Shown here: positions 20,490-29,059 of the stretch, piece after piece
Position numbering within the stretch: the stretch's first letter is position 1
Layout: every line of letters begins with the position of its first letter
NCBI RefSeq assembly: GCF_020097835.1
Contig: NZ_CP083666.1
Coordinates: 930,001 to 994,000, forward strand
DNA from: Haloprofundus halobius
GTDB taxonomy: Archaea > Halobacteriota > Halobacteria > Halobacteriales > Haloferacaceae
Direction of reading: 5' to 3'
Length of the DNA: 64,000 bases
The notes under the pieces: generated by a model
Database searches by the model: none
The model's input: the letters and a program-made list of their open reading frames with translations, nothing else
Told to the model about the DNA's origin: nothing
Program-made: the position numbers and the translations under genes

Positions 20490-20560
20490 CTAAAATATCT
20501 GCGACCAGTTTAATGGACTATTAACCGGATTATGATATAAATCAATTGGTATCCTTGCGT
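20490..20560. other. AT-rich tract, candidate duplex-unwinding element
   Basis: CTAAAATATCTG, GTTTAATGGACTATTAACC and ATTATGATATAAATCAATTG lie within about 70 bases, far richer in A and T than the surrounding DNA. It lies between the inverted and direct ORB groups, where a duplex-unwinding element is expected. Confidence 0.65.
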
Positions 20561-20655
20561 CGGGAGACAGTAATCCCCGACAACAGATTCCGGAAAATAT
20601 GGTCGTTTATCCTCTGATTTGCGCGCTTGAGCCGACGCTATGCTCGATTTATGGC

Positions 20656-21243
20656 GTTCACCGGAAACGTGGTGTGTCCGCGCCCGACTGGACGTTCGTA
20701 CACGAATGACTGCTGGAGCTTCGAATCGACCAAAAAGCGATGCAGTTCGACGGTCCGGAGCGGAGAGGGTCCACACTCCAGTTCCCACGTTTCACCGGAA
20801 ACGTAGTGTGACTCTCTCTCTCTCTCACTCGCTCGACTCCTTCACCGGATAGTTAGTGAGCGTACTGGAATAGTCCACGTTAATCGGAGAGAACGTTCGA
20901 TTTCACCGGAAACACGGTGTCTCCCATCTGAATCTCTCGAACACCCGAATTCTCTCGATAGCGCTCCGGAGACGCCGCGGCGTATTCGCTACGTCTGCTG
21001 AGTCCCGGACTTTCATCGGAAACGTGGTGTGTTTCTACCCTATCTCCACGTTTCTCCCCTCGATTCGCTGCAAACCTCACACGAATTCACCGGAAATCCG
21101 GTGTCGTCCTTGACGTGACGTCCATCGCTTCCCGCTTCACGTGAGCCGGTTCTCTCGATCGGCCGACACCAGGGAGGGGGCAAAACGAGTTCTGTGCATC
21201 GGAAACGTAGTGCGGAACTCGATTCACCGGAAACCCGGTGTGG
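20656..21243 (+). repeat. Distal ORB cluster, eight plus-strand copies
   Basis: Copies start near 20656, 20789, 20841 (degenerate, TTCACCGGATAGTTAGTG), 20900, 21010 (TTTCATCGGAAACGTGGTG), 21086 (TTCACCGGAAATCCGGTG), 21194 (TGCATCGGAAACGTAGTG) and 21222. All have the same orientation. Spacing varies from about 28 to 135 bases. Confidence 0.9.
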
Positions 21244-21561
21244 CAATGCATCGCGTTGGGGGCGTTTCCGACCGGAAGTTCGACGAAGCCTCCCGCGGAC
21301 ACTCGAAAACCCAACTCGACATGGCTCGAATCATCGATTCTGAGCCAAACCCATTCGACGACGCGACCTGATTCAACCGCCCCAATTCAACCGCCCTGAT
21401 TCGATTCGACTTCTCTCGACCCGATTCGACGACAGTTTTCGGTTCGACGATAGCTTTCGACTCGGTACGCCTACCGTCCACTCTACTCCCCTACAAGCTC
21501 TCTCGACTGTGTCTCGCGCCGTGCTGATGGGCGTAACAGTCAATAACGACGCCGAAGATAC

Positions 21562-22140
21562 GTGCTATTAGTGGCCACTCGACACGGCGGTCAATTCGTC
21601 GAATCGCCGAGCATCCGCTCGAAACGGACGCCACACGACCCTCCGCTCAGAGACCCGACTCTCTACGCGCTCACCGACCACTTCCGAGAGCGACTGCGAC
21701 AGCCGGGTCGCTACGTCTCGCTTCCCGTCGTGAGCGACGCGATCAAATACGGACAGCTTAGGTGGAATCGGACCGAGGGATGGCGATTCGCACTCGTTCG
21801 CGACGGGGTTCGGTTCCTCGTCGTCGTCGGCGACACGGAGACGACTTCACCCGTCGTCGTCACCGCGTGGACCGAAATCGCCGACTGGGAGGAGGCGATG
21901 GCCGCCGACCGCTGGACATCCGACGACGTTCACACGATTCGCCTTCGGGCGGCGCTCAGCGACGACCCCGAGCGTCGGATACCCTCGCGCATTCGCCCCC
22001 GAATCGTCGAACGCCCGTTCGACGTCGGCGACCACCGTCTCACGACTGCTCCGGGGGACGGCCACGTCTACTGCTGCGCCTGCAACGGTCGATTCCGGTC
22101 GAAGCGGCAGTTGCTCACGATCGCCTGCCGACCGAGTTGA
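21562..22140 (+). CDS. Origin-linked protein of unknown function with C-terminal Cys cluster
   Basis: The protein has 192 residues from a GTG start at 21562 (a second GTG at 21571 is possible). It contains LYALTDHFRERLRQPGRYVS, then VVSDAIKYGQLRWNRTEGWR, FALVRDGVRFLVVVGDTET and, at the end, VYCCACNGRFRSKRQLLTIA followed by a final Cys. CxxC with a later Cys may form a metal-binding knuckle. The middle resembles toxin-like or DUF4258-like folds (short beta sheet with Arg/Trp), but I do not claim it. It is the first gene beyond the origin, transcribed away from it. Function unknown. Confidence 0.7.
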   Translation: MLLVATRHGGQFVESPSIRSKRTPHDPPLRDPTLYALTDHFRERLRQPGRYVSLPVVSDAIKYGQLRWNRTEGWRFALVRDGVRFLVVVGDTETTSPVVVTAWTEIADWEEAMAADRWTSDDVHTIRLRAALSDDPERRIPSRIRPRIVERPFDVGDHRLTTAPGDGHVYCCACNGRFRSKRQLLTIACRPS

Positions 22141-22493
22141 GGGTATCGCGACGACTCCCCCTTCGTTTCGTTCGCTCGTCGTTCGACCATCACATCGGCG
22201 GCATCCCACTCTCCCGCTCTTCACATACTTCCATTCTACACATGCTCCAGCGCTCACACAGGTTCCCACTCTTCACATACTTCCATTCTACACATGCCCC
22301 AGCGCTCACACTTGATCCCGCTCTACACATACTCCCTCTCTTAACGTTTAAACCAGCGAGATAGTTGCTTAGAGGCTCTACAAGCGGGGATATAACTACT
22401 CAGGGCACGTTCGAACGGACGACAGTCTGAAGAACGGCGGGCGTCTCTCAGGCCGAAGCACGTCGGACGTCTCTCGGACCGAAAAGACACATC
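22141..22493. other. Intergenic region with a 52-bp tandem repeat
   Basis: No gene is supported in these 353 bases. The first half is the repeat at 22217-22340. It ends in CTTAACGTTTAAACC (22340-22354), which may supply a TATA-like element for a short upstream transcript. The start of the next gene is at 22494. Confidence 0.6.
22217..22340. repeat. 52-bp tandem repeat, two full copies and a partial third
   Basis: A 43-base identical core with one mismatch begins CTCTTCACATACTTCCATTC at 22217 and again at 22269, both ending CCAGCGCTCACAC. A shortened third copy starts CTCTACACATACTCCCTCTC at 22321. The pyrimidine-rich strand bias is unusual for this GC-rich chromosome. It lies about 1 kb beyond the last ORB. 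Confidence 0.85.
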
Positions 22494-23051
22494 ATGCGAA
22501 CGCCAGCTTTGGGGAGAACGGCGACACGAACACGGCGACTACTCCGGCGAGTCACCTCACCCGTCCGCGAGACGGTTCGGCTCGGCGCGAACTGGGCCGG
22601 GGCCCGACTCTCGCCGGAGCGAACAGCCCACCCGTGGAAACGCGTCTGGCTCACACGAACCGATGTCCGGTGGCGCAATGCGGATACGGTAGTCGAATGT
22701 TTCCGCGTCGCCGACGGATACGTCGCCACGGTCGAGTACACCGACCGAGACGTGACGTGGCAACTGACCAAAGGTCCGGTTCCGCTGGCGAGTGCGCTCG
22801 CCGTCAGCGCGCTGTATCTGCAGTACGAGCTGACGCCGCACGTCGACGCCGACGGCCGGATGTTCATCGCCGTCGCGAAGGAGCACCCCGTCGAGGCGTT
22901 CCGAAACTTCGAGGCGAAGCCGTTCGAGTACACGTATCTCGATGGATACCGCTCGCTCGAAGAGCTTCCCAGTTGGATCGGCCGAGTCGACATCGAATCG
23001 GTTTATACCCGCCTTTCGTCCCGGTCGTCTCACGAACTGCCGCCCGGTTAA
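22494..23051 (+). CDS. Haloarchaeal protein of unknown function
   Basis: The protein has 185 residues, starting at ATG 22494 with a basic N-terminus (RTRRLLRRVTSPVRETVRLG). It continues with TRTDVRWRNADTVVECFRVA, DRDVTWQLTKGPVPLASALA and LQYELTPHVDADGRMFIAVA. Codon use is haloarchaeal and no other frame competes. I see no known motif and no membrane segment. It precedes the XPB gene by about 240 bases on the same strand; a shared transcript is possible but not shown. Confidence 0.7.
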   Translation: MRTPALGRTATRTRRLLRRVTSPVRETVRLGANWAGARLSPERTAHPWKRVWLTRTDVRWRNADTVVECFRVADGYVATVEYTDRDVTWQLTKGPVPLASALAVSALYLQYELTPHVDADGRMFIAVAKEHPVEAFRNFEAKPFEYTYLDGYRSLEELPSWIGRVDIESVYTRLSSRSSHELPPG

Positions 23052-23294
23052 CACCGGTTCTCCGACCATCCACTCCGCTTCGAACTCTCCGCTGGACGGG
23101 CTCCGGTCTTGGACAACCTCGAATTCTACGCCGACTCTGTGTCCTCGAACATCGACGCCAGCGGTCGCGCGCCGTCGTTCGTGTAGTTCCCCCGTCCGCA
23201 CACCAGAGACGACCCATCCGCATACCAGAGACGACTCATCCACGACACCACCGGAGTCGGAAACGGTTTTCCGCCCGCGTCCGTAGCCCGGACG

Positions 23295-25280
23295 ATGAAC
23301 GACGACTACGGGGACGACGCTCGCGAAACCGCGGAAACGGACCCGTCAGACCCCGAGACGGACGCTTCTTCCCCGGAACGCGCCACCGGCGCCGAAGACG
23401 CAGCGGACGACGAAATCATCGAAGCCGCCGAAGCCACCGCGGTCGACGAGATGACTGAAGACCCCGTCACCCTCGACTCGTTCTACGACGCGCTACAGAC
23501 GGAGGGACGCCCGCTCGCCACCGCCCAACAGATCGCTCGCCATCTCGACATCCCGCAGGCGACTGCCGCCGACGCGCTCGAAGCGCTGGCCGACGCCGGA
23601 ACCGTTCAGCGCGTCGACGTCGAATCCGACCCCGTCGTCTGGTACCCGACGCAGTGGGGCGACGTCGCTACGCGCGAGCGGGTCATCGTCTTCCCCGAAC
23701 GTCGAGAAATCGTCGTCGACCGACCGAAACAGTACACCCGCGCGCAACTGTCGCAGTTCGCCCACCTCGTCGACACGACCGGCGGCGACGCCGACGAACG
23801 CGGCTACCTCTACACGATTCGAACCGAGGACATCTGGCAGGCCCCCTTCGACGAGTTCGAGGGGCTCCTCAGAAGCATGCGGTCGGTGCTGCCGCGACGC
23901 TCGCCACATCTCGAGGAGTGGGCCGAGCGCCAGTGGAAGCGCGCCCACCAGTTCACCCTGCGAACGCACGAGGACGGCTACGTCGTCCTCGAAGCGGTCA
24001 ACGAGGACCTGATGGGCAACGTCGCCCGCGAGAAACTCTCCGAACAGCACCTCCACGCCCCCATCTCCGACACCGAAAGCTGGGTCCGCGAGGGTGAGGA
24101 GGCGGCCATCAAGCGCATCCTCTACGAGGCGGGCTACCCCGTCAAGGACGAACGGGACCTCGACACCGGCGACCCGCTCGAAACCGACCTCGCCGTCGAC
24201 CTCCGCGACTACCAGCGGGACTGGGTCGACCGGTTCGTCGACCAGCGCTCGGGCGTCCTCGTCGGGCCGCCGGGCAGCGGCAAGACCATCGCGGCCATGG
24301 GCGTGCTCGCGGCCGTCGGCGGCGAGACGCTCGTGCTCGTGCCGAGTCGCGAACTCGCGAGCCAATGGCGACAGGAACTGCTCGAGCACACGACGCTCAC
24401 GGCCGACCAGATCGGCGAGTACCACGGCGGGAAAAAGGAGGTTCGGCCGGTCACCATCGCCACCTACCAGACCGCGGGGATGGACCGCCACCGCCAACTG
24501 TTCGACTCGCGCGCGTGGGGGCTCATCGTCTACGACGAGGTCCACCACATCCCGAGTCGGGTGTTCAGACGCAGCGCCGACCTCCAGACGAAACACCGAC
24601 TCGGTCTCTCTGCGACGCCCATCCGCGAAGACGACAAGGAGGGGGACATCTTCACGCTCGTCGGGCCGCCCATCGGCACCGACTGGGGGAAACTGTTCGA
24701 CGCCGGCTTCGTCCAGGAACCGGAGGTAGAGATTCGGTACGTCCCGTGGACCGACGAGATGGCCGAGAACGAGTACCGCAGCGCCGACGGCCGCGAGCGG
24801 TACACACTCGCGGCGCTCAACCCCGCGAAAGTCGACGAGGTCAGACATCTGCGCGGCAAACATCTCGACGCCAAAGCCCTGATCTTCGTCGACTGGCTCG
24901 AACAGGGCGAGGCGGTCGCCGAGGCGCTCGACGTCCCGTTCATCAGCGGGGAGATGCCACACTACCGACGCCAGCGACTGCTCCAGCAGTTCCGCGATGG
25001 CGACCTTCGGACGCTGGTCGTCTCCCGCGTCGGCGACGAAGGTATCGACCTGCCGAACGCCGAAATCGCCATCGTCGCCTCCGGTCTCGGCGGGTCGCGT
25101 CGGCAAGGTGCACAGCGCGCCGGCCGGACGATGCGCCCCGTCGGCAACGCGGTCATGTACGTGCTCGCCACCCGCGGCTCTCCCGAGGAGGATTTCGCCG
25201 AGCGACAGCTCCGTCACCTCGCCGAGAAGGGGATCCGCGTCCGCGAGGCGGGCGCGTGGCCCACCGGCGGCAAGGAGTGA
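23295..25280 (+). CDS. rad25: XPB/Rad25-family DNA helicase
   Basis: The protein has 661 residues. The first 55 or so residues are an acidic low-complexity tail. An N-terminal wHTH-like part follows (YDALQTEGRPLATAQQIARH), then a damage-recognition-like region. The helicase core has the Q-motif-like VDLRDYQRDWVDRFV, Walker A GPPGSGKTIAAMG near residue 324, Walker B YDEVHH near 413, LGLSATPIRED (motif III), VVSRVGDEGIDLP (motif V) and GAQRAGRTMRP (motif VI). XPB relatives unwind DNA in nucleotide excision repair and transcription. Archaeal Bax1 nuclease, the usual partner, is not adjacent here. Confidence 0.93.
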   Translation: MNDDYGDDARETAETDPSDPETDASSPERATGAEDAADDEIIEAAEATAVDEMTEDPVTLDSFYDALQTEGRPLATAQQIARHLDIPQATAADALEALADAGTVQRVDVESDPVVWYPTQWGDVATRERVIVFPERREIVVDRPKQYTRAQLSQFAHLVDTTGGDADERGYLYTIRTEDIWQAPFDEFEGLLRSMRSVLPRRSPHLEEWAERQWKRAHQFTLRTHEDGYVVLEAVNEDLMGNVAREKLSEQHLHAPISDTESWVREGEEAAIKRILYEAGYPVKDERDLDTGDPLETDLAVDLRDYQRDWVDRFVDQRSGVLVGPPGSGKTIAAMGVLAAVGGETLVLVPSRELASQWRQELLEHTTLTADQIGEYHGGKKEVRPVTIATYQTAGMDRHRQLFDSRAWGLIVYDEVHHIPSRVFRRSADLQTKHRLGLSATPIREDDKEGDIFTLVGPPIGTDWGKLFDAGFVQEPEVEIRYVPWTDEMAENEYRSADGRERYTLAALNPAKVDEVRHLRGKHLDAKALIFVDWLEQGEAVAEALDVPFISGEMPHYRRQRLLQQFRDGDLRTLVVSRVGDEGIDLPNAEIAIVASGLGGSRRQGAQRAGRTMRPVGNAVMYVLATRGSPEEDFAERQLRHLAEKGIRVREAGAWPTGGKE

Positions 25281-25401
25281 TGGCGTCCTTTGACTGTCGT
25301 CCCCGAACGTCGCGAACGGGCGATTCCGTCCGAGATACTGTCGCCTGAGGGAGTTTCTCTGACAATTTCCCCGAGTGCTTCTCCTCTCGACGCCGCCCGG
25401 T

Positions 25402-25836
25402 TCATCGCATCGACGTATCCTCACTCTCCTCGGTGCCGGTCGGGTCCCGGCCCCAGTTCACGCCGTCTTGTTCCTCGGACTCGGGGCCGTCCGCATCGCT
25501 TGCGGCGGTCGCTCGCTCGCGTTCCGCGTCGGTGAGAGCGATGTCGATTCGACCCTCGGCCCACACCGTCACCTCACGTCCGCTGAAGACGAACGAGAGG
25601 CGGCCGTTCCGGTGGGCGGTGGCCTCCGACTCCTCTCGAAAGATGGCGTCGAGCGCGTCGGGGTCTATCGTCTCGTACAGCGGTTCAACCTCGTCGGTGC
25701 CTCTGTCTTCGATGGTCGCTATCGCGACGATGAGTTCGATGCTCGGGGGGTCTCGGGTTCGGTCGTACTCGATACTGTAGCACTCCCTCGCGGGGTCGTA
25801 GCCGATGTCTCTCGGTCCGTCGAACTGCCCGGGCAT
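25402..25836 (-). CDS. HalOD1 output-domain protein
   Basis: The protein has 144 residues. It carries the HalOD1 core: PPSIELIVAIATIEDRGTDE, VEPLYETIDPDALDAIFREE, then LSFVFSGREVTVWAEGRIDI. The 30-residue C-terminal tail is acidic and low in complexity. It starts at the ATG at 25836. It is convergent with the XPB gene and stands alone. Sequence similarity to the HalOD1 protein at 229-558 is moderate. Function unknown. Confidence 0.85.
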   Translation of the reverse strand: MPGQFDGPRDIGYDPARECYSIEYDRTRDPPSIELIVAIATIEDRGTDEVEPLYETIDPDALDAIFREESEATAHRNGRLSFVFSGREVTVWAEGRIDIALTDAERERATAASDADGPESEEQDGVNWGRDPTGTEESEDTSMR

Positions 25837-25923
25837 ATTATTCTACCTTTGCTCCCGGAATGAGAAGGGGCGCCAAGTATATAATCAGTACGCCTAACCA
25901 CGCAAGCAAGTTCCGCGAACCGA

Positions 25924-26988
25924 CTACGCGAGGACCACTTCGAGCGCGTCCATCGCCCGGTCGACCTTCTCGATATCGGCCCCGTAACCCATGTGTCCGA
26001 CCCGAATGATGTCGTCCGCGAGGTCAGCAAGCCCCGTCGAGAGGACCACGTCGTGCTCGTCGGCTAACCGCTGTTGCAACGTGGCCGCTCGGCCGGGAAC
26101 GTGAAACGCCGTCACCGTCGGCGACGGACGAGCGCCGTCGGTGAAGGGTTCCAACCCCATCTCCGCACCGCGCTCACGACACACTTCGGCGGCGGCGACG
26201 TGGCGACCGTACACCGCGTCCAGACCGTCCTCCAACAGCAGGTCAACCGCGACGTCGAGCGCGGCGACGTTGGCCGCGAGGTGCGTGTACGGGAACCCCT
26301 CGCTCACGTTGCGCCACGGGAGAAAGTTCGTGTACAGCGACGGCGGATCCCGCGCCTCCATCGCTGCCCACGCCTCATCGCTTATGGCGGCCGTCGTCAG
26401 TCCCGGCGGCGCGCTGAAACACTTCTGCGAGCCGCCCAGACAGACGTCGATTCGCTCGGTCGGAACGGGAGTCCCCCCGAGCGACGAGACGGCGTCGACG
26501 ACGGAGAGCACGCCATAGTCGTCGAGCACGTCGAGCACCGGGTCGAGGTTCGTGAGCGTCCCTGTCGGCGTCTCGCAGTGAACCATCGTCGCGAGTTCGA
26601 ACGGTTTGCCCATCTCCTCGCTCTTTTCGAGGATCGCCTTCACGGCGTCGACGTCGAGCGCTTCGGTGTACTCGACGCCGACGTGGACGGGTTCGCCGCC
26701 GTAGCTCTCGACGAAGTCGACGAAACCGTCGCCGTAGAGACCGTTCGAGATGCAGAGCACCCGATCGCCGGGTTCGACGAGCGAGGCGATGGCGGCTTCC
26801 AGCCCCAGAATCCCCTCGCCGCCGAGGACGACGACATCGTGATCGGTGTCGTACACCTCGGCGAGTTTCTCGGTGAGGTCCTCGTAGCGGACGCGGAACC
26901 GCTCTTCGACGTCGGGGTTCGGTTGCTCGCGCGCCATCGCACGGCGGACGGGTTCGGGAACGGCGGTCGGACCGGGTGTGAGTAACAT
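25924..26988 (-). CDS. Class V aminotransferase (alanine-glyoxylate / serine-pyruvate type)
   Basis: The protein has 354 residues. The start MLLTPGPTAVPEPVRRAMAR is the family hallmark. The PLP-contacting region VVDAVSSLGGTPVPTERIDV precedes the Schiff-base Lys in CLGGSQKCFSAPPGLT (about residue 195). The C-terminus has IIRVGHMGYGADIEKVDRAM. Such enzymes move an amino group from alanine or serine to glyoxylate or pyruvate using PLP. The exact substrate cannot be set from the sequence. It is divergent from the AIR-synthase gene with about 118 bases between them. Confidence 0.9.
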   Translation of the reverse strand: MLLTPGPTAVPEPVRRAMAREQPNPDVEERFRVRYEDLTEKLAEVYDTDHDVVVLGGEGILGLEAAIASLVEPGDRVLCISNGLYGDGFVDFVESYGGEPVHVGVEYTEALDVDAVKAILEKSEEMGKPFELATMVHCETPTGTLTNLDPVLDVLDDYGVLSVVDAVSSLGGTPVPTERIDVCLGGSQKCFSAPPGLTTAAISDEAWAAMEARDPPSLYTNFLPWRNVSEGFPYTHLAANVAALDVAVDLLLEDGLDAVYGRHVAAAEVCRERGAEMGLEPFTDGARPSPTVTAFHVPGRAATLQQRLADEHDVVLSTGLADLADDIIRVGHMGYGADIEKVDRAMDALEVVLA

Positions 26989-27106
26989 ACTCGTGTCTCT
27001 GTCCTGCGGAACTTTAGCCCGTCGGTGGCGAACGCGGGCTCGTCGTCGCTCTCTTCACCCGTCGGCGACGGGAAGACACATCACCCGTCCGTCCGCATTT
27101 TGGCTC

Positions 27107-28057
27107 ATGACCGGCAAGTTCACGCCCGAAGACCTCGCCGCCTACGTCTTCTCGCGGACGGGCGCACCGAACGACGACCTGCTCGTCGGCCCGGCGTTCG
27201 GCGAGGACGCCGCCGCCGTGCGCGTCGGCGGCGAGACGCTCGTCGTCAGCAGCGACCCCATCTCGCTGGCGGCGGAGCGAATCGGCACGCTCGGCGTCGC
27301 CATCGTCTCGAACGACGTCGCCGCCTGTGGCGGGGTTCCGGAGTGGTTGACCTGCACGATTCTCTTGCCCGACGACGACCCGGCGCTGCTCGACACCGTC
27401 ACCGCGCAGCTCGACACCGAAGCCGAACGACTCGGTATCACCATCGTCGGCGGCCACACGGAATCGGTCTTGGCGCTCTCGCGTCCACTCCTCTCGCTGA
27501 CCTGTGCCGGGACCGCCGACAGCTACGTCCCGACCGGCGGCGCACGACCCGGCGACCGCGTTCTCCTCACGAAAGCCGCGGGCGTCGAGGGGACCGCCGT
27601 GCTCGCGTCCGACTTCGCCGACGACTTGGACGTCGCCGACGCGACAGCGTTCTTCGACGAACTCAGCGTCATCCCCGACGCGGCGGCGCTCGCGCCGTTC
27701 GCGACGGCGATGCACGACCCGACCGAAGGCGGCGTCGTCGCCGGTCTCACCGAGATGGCCGTGGCCAGCGACGCCGTGCTCTCGGTCGACCCCGACGACA
27801 TCCCCGTCCGCGACGAGACTCGACGACTCTGCAAAGCGGTAGACGTCGACCCGCTTCGGATTCTCGGTTCGGGGGCACTCGCCGCGACCGTCACCGAAGA
27901 CGTCGCCGACGACGCGCTCGCTGCGCTGGACGAAGCAGGCATCGACGCGACCGAAATCGGAACCGTGGAACGAGAGACCGGAGCGACGGGCCTCCGCCTC
28001 GGCGACGAGTTCTTCGCGTCGCCGCCGGAGGACGACATGTACGCGCTCTGGGAGTAG
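27107..28057 (+). CDS. AIR synthase (PurM/HypE/ThiL)-family protein
   Basis: The protein has 316 residues. The ATP-binding N-terminal half carries LVGPAFGEDAAAVRVGGETL (metal-binding Asp) and GVAIVSNDVAACGGVPEWLT; then TIVGGHTESVLALSRPLLSL. The C-terminal half carries AMHDPTEGGVVAGLTEMAVA and ILGSGALAATVTED. This layout is closest to the HypE branch, but no hydrogenase genes are present, so the substrate is unknown. The family phosphorylates or dehydrates small carboxamide substrates with ATP. The ATG at 27107 gives the normal start. Confidence 0.85.
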   Translation: MTGKFTPEDLAAYVFSRTGAPNDDLLVGPAFGEDAAAVRVGGETLVVSSDPISLAAERIGTLGVAIVSNDVAACGGVPEWLTCTILLPDDDPALLDTVTAQLDTEAERLGITIVGGHTESVLALSRPLLSLTCAGTADSYVPTGGARPGDRVLLTKAAGVEGTAVLASDFADDLDVADATAFFDELSVIPDAAALAPFATAMHDPTEGGVVAGLTEMAVASDAVLSVDPDDIPVRDETRRLCKAVDVDPLRILGSGALAATVTEDVADDALAALDEAGIDATEIGTVERETGATGLRLGDEFFASPPEDDMYALWE

Positions 28058-28072
28058 GTGAGAAAGAGCGGT

Positions 28073-28837
28073 TCAGGACTCCTCGGGCTCCTCCCACTGC
28101 GCGTCGGGGTCGACCGGTTCGACGGCGCGGCGAATCTCCTCCTCCGTATACTCGATGTCGTCGAGCACCATCGCGAGTCGCTGCCAGCGGGCGCTTAACT
28201 CGCTTTCGCCCTCGGGACCGACGCGCGCGCCGCGGGTCTTGAAGAACGCCGTGCCGCGGCCGCGTTTCGAGCCCTCGCCGGTGTGGCCGTCGAAGACGGC
28301 GTCGAATTTGCCGCCGACTTCGAGGTCGCCGACCGGGAAGTCGTGCGCGGGTTTCTCGCCGCGTTCGCGCGCCGCCGCGCGCTCTTCGGCCACTTTGCGA
28401 AAGTACTCGTCGGCGTTCGAGGCCTCGCGCGTCGACGGGGCGCGCGCCGCCGCCAACGCGGCGTGAATCGCACAGAGACGACCCTCCCACGAGTCCATCG
28501 ACCACCGGTCGGTCGCGAGTTCCTCGTAGCGTTCGATGGTGAGCGCCACCTCGTCGCCGGCGCGGAGGTCCTCGACGACGTAGAGGTTGAGTCGGTCCCA
28601 GAGGTTCCAGCCGAACCCCGAGCGCGCGAGCTCCCACGCCGCCCACGCGGCGACCTCCTCGTCGGAGCGCCGGACGGCCTTCTGGAGCAGACTCGACACG
28701 ACGTATCGGCTGTAGCCGCCGTCGGTCTCGTTCTCCTCCTTCCGTTCGCCGAAATCGTTCTCGCCGGTCGCCTCCGGCGGCGTGTCGGCCTGCAGACTCC
28801 CGTCGGACCCGAACGTCGCCTGTCGCTCGTCGGTCAT
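28073..28837 (-). CDS. Stand-alone RarA/MgsA C-terminal-domain-like protein
   Basis: The protein has 254 residues. YVVSSLLQKAVRRSDEEVAA, then WAAWELARSGFGWNLWDRLN, then YVVEDLRAGDEVALTIERYE match the tetramerisation and C-terminal helical region of the RarA/MgsA AAA+ ATPases (pattern S-LQKA-RR-D--A-YW--EL--SGYG). There is no ATPase domain. A long charged middle (EYFRKVAEERAAARERGEKP) and an end region (FPVGDLEVGGKFDAVFDGHT) follow. RarA acts at stalled forks; a role of this shortened form there is inference. The ATG at 28837 is used instead of the upstream one at 28867. Confidence 0.65.
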   Translation of the reverse strand: MTDERQATFGSDGSLQADTPPEATGENDFGERKEENETDGGYSRYVVSSLLQKAVRRSDEEVAAWAAWELARSGFGWNLWDRLNLYVVEDLRAGDEVALTIERYEELATDRWSMDSWEGRLCAIHAALAAARAPSTREASNADEYFRKVAEERAAARERGEKPAHDFPVGDLEVGGKFDAVFDGHTGEGSKRGRGTAFFKTRGARVGPEGESELSARWQRLAMVLDDIEYTEEEIRRAVEPVDPDAQWEEPEES

Positions 28838-28961
28838 GCCGAACCGACGGTGCGGCGGCGTAATCAACGCTCTGCACTCGGGTCGTCGTGGCGCGTGTGG
28901 CTACCGTTAAGTAGCTCCCGAGAGACCGTCCACGAGAACTGTGATTTCCGTCCCGCTCGCC

Positions 28962-29041
28962 GTCTCCGCGCGGTCGGTCGACCCGCTCGCACGGTCGGCT
29001 GACTCGCCCCCCGTCTCCGGACGGTCGGCTGACCCGCTCGC
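28962..29041. repeat. Imperfect 29-bp direct repeat upstream of the methyltransferase
   Basis: GTCTCCGCGCGGTCGGTCGA (from 28962) and GTCTCCGGACGGTCGGCTGA (from 29013) each continue CCCGCTCGC, spaced 51 bases. A third partial ACGGTCGGCTGACTCGCC lies between them. They fill the promoter region of the gene starting at 29060. Confidence 0.75.
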
Positions 29042-29059
29042 GCAGCCGTCACCGCGACG

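Larger units (their letters stand above)
20039..21250. other. oriC: Replication origin linked to orc1
   Basis: About 1.2 kb of non-coding DNA directly upstream of orc1 contains eleven matches to a repeat of the form TTCACCGGAAACGTGGTG. Three lie near orc1 (20046-20180) and eight farther out (20656-21243), flanking a 475-base middle with an AT-rich tract and non-ORB direct repeats. Initiator gene, ORBs of both orientations and an AT-rich element together are the standard layout of a haloarchaeal origin. Base composition skew was not computed. Confidence 0.92.

Noticed and set aside
20490-20640. Small gene within the AT-rich origin region (minus frame 20510-20788)
   Set aside because: It runs through an ORB and an AT-rich tract, has no family features and atypical composition.
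20039-21250. CRISPR or IS explanation for the repeated CACCGGAAAC motif
   Set aside because: Irregular spacing, mixed orientation and position beside orc1 identify them as origin recognition boxes.
22201-22340. CRISPR-like array
   Set aside because: Two and a half copies at exact 52-base period with no unique spacers; a plain tandem repeat, and no cas genes nearby.
23493-25424. 643-codon minus-strand open frame opposite the XPB gene
   Set aside because: Antisense shadow of a helicase with all motifs intact.
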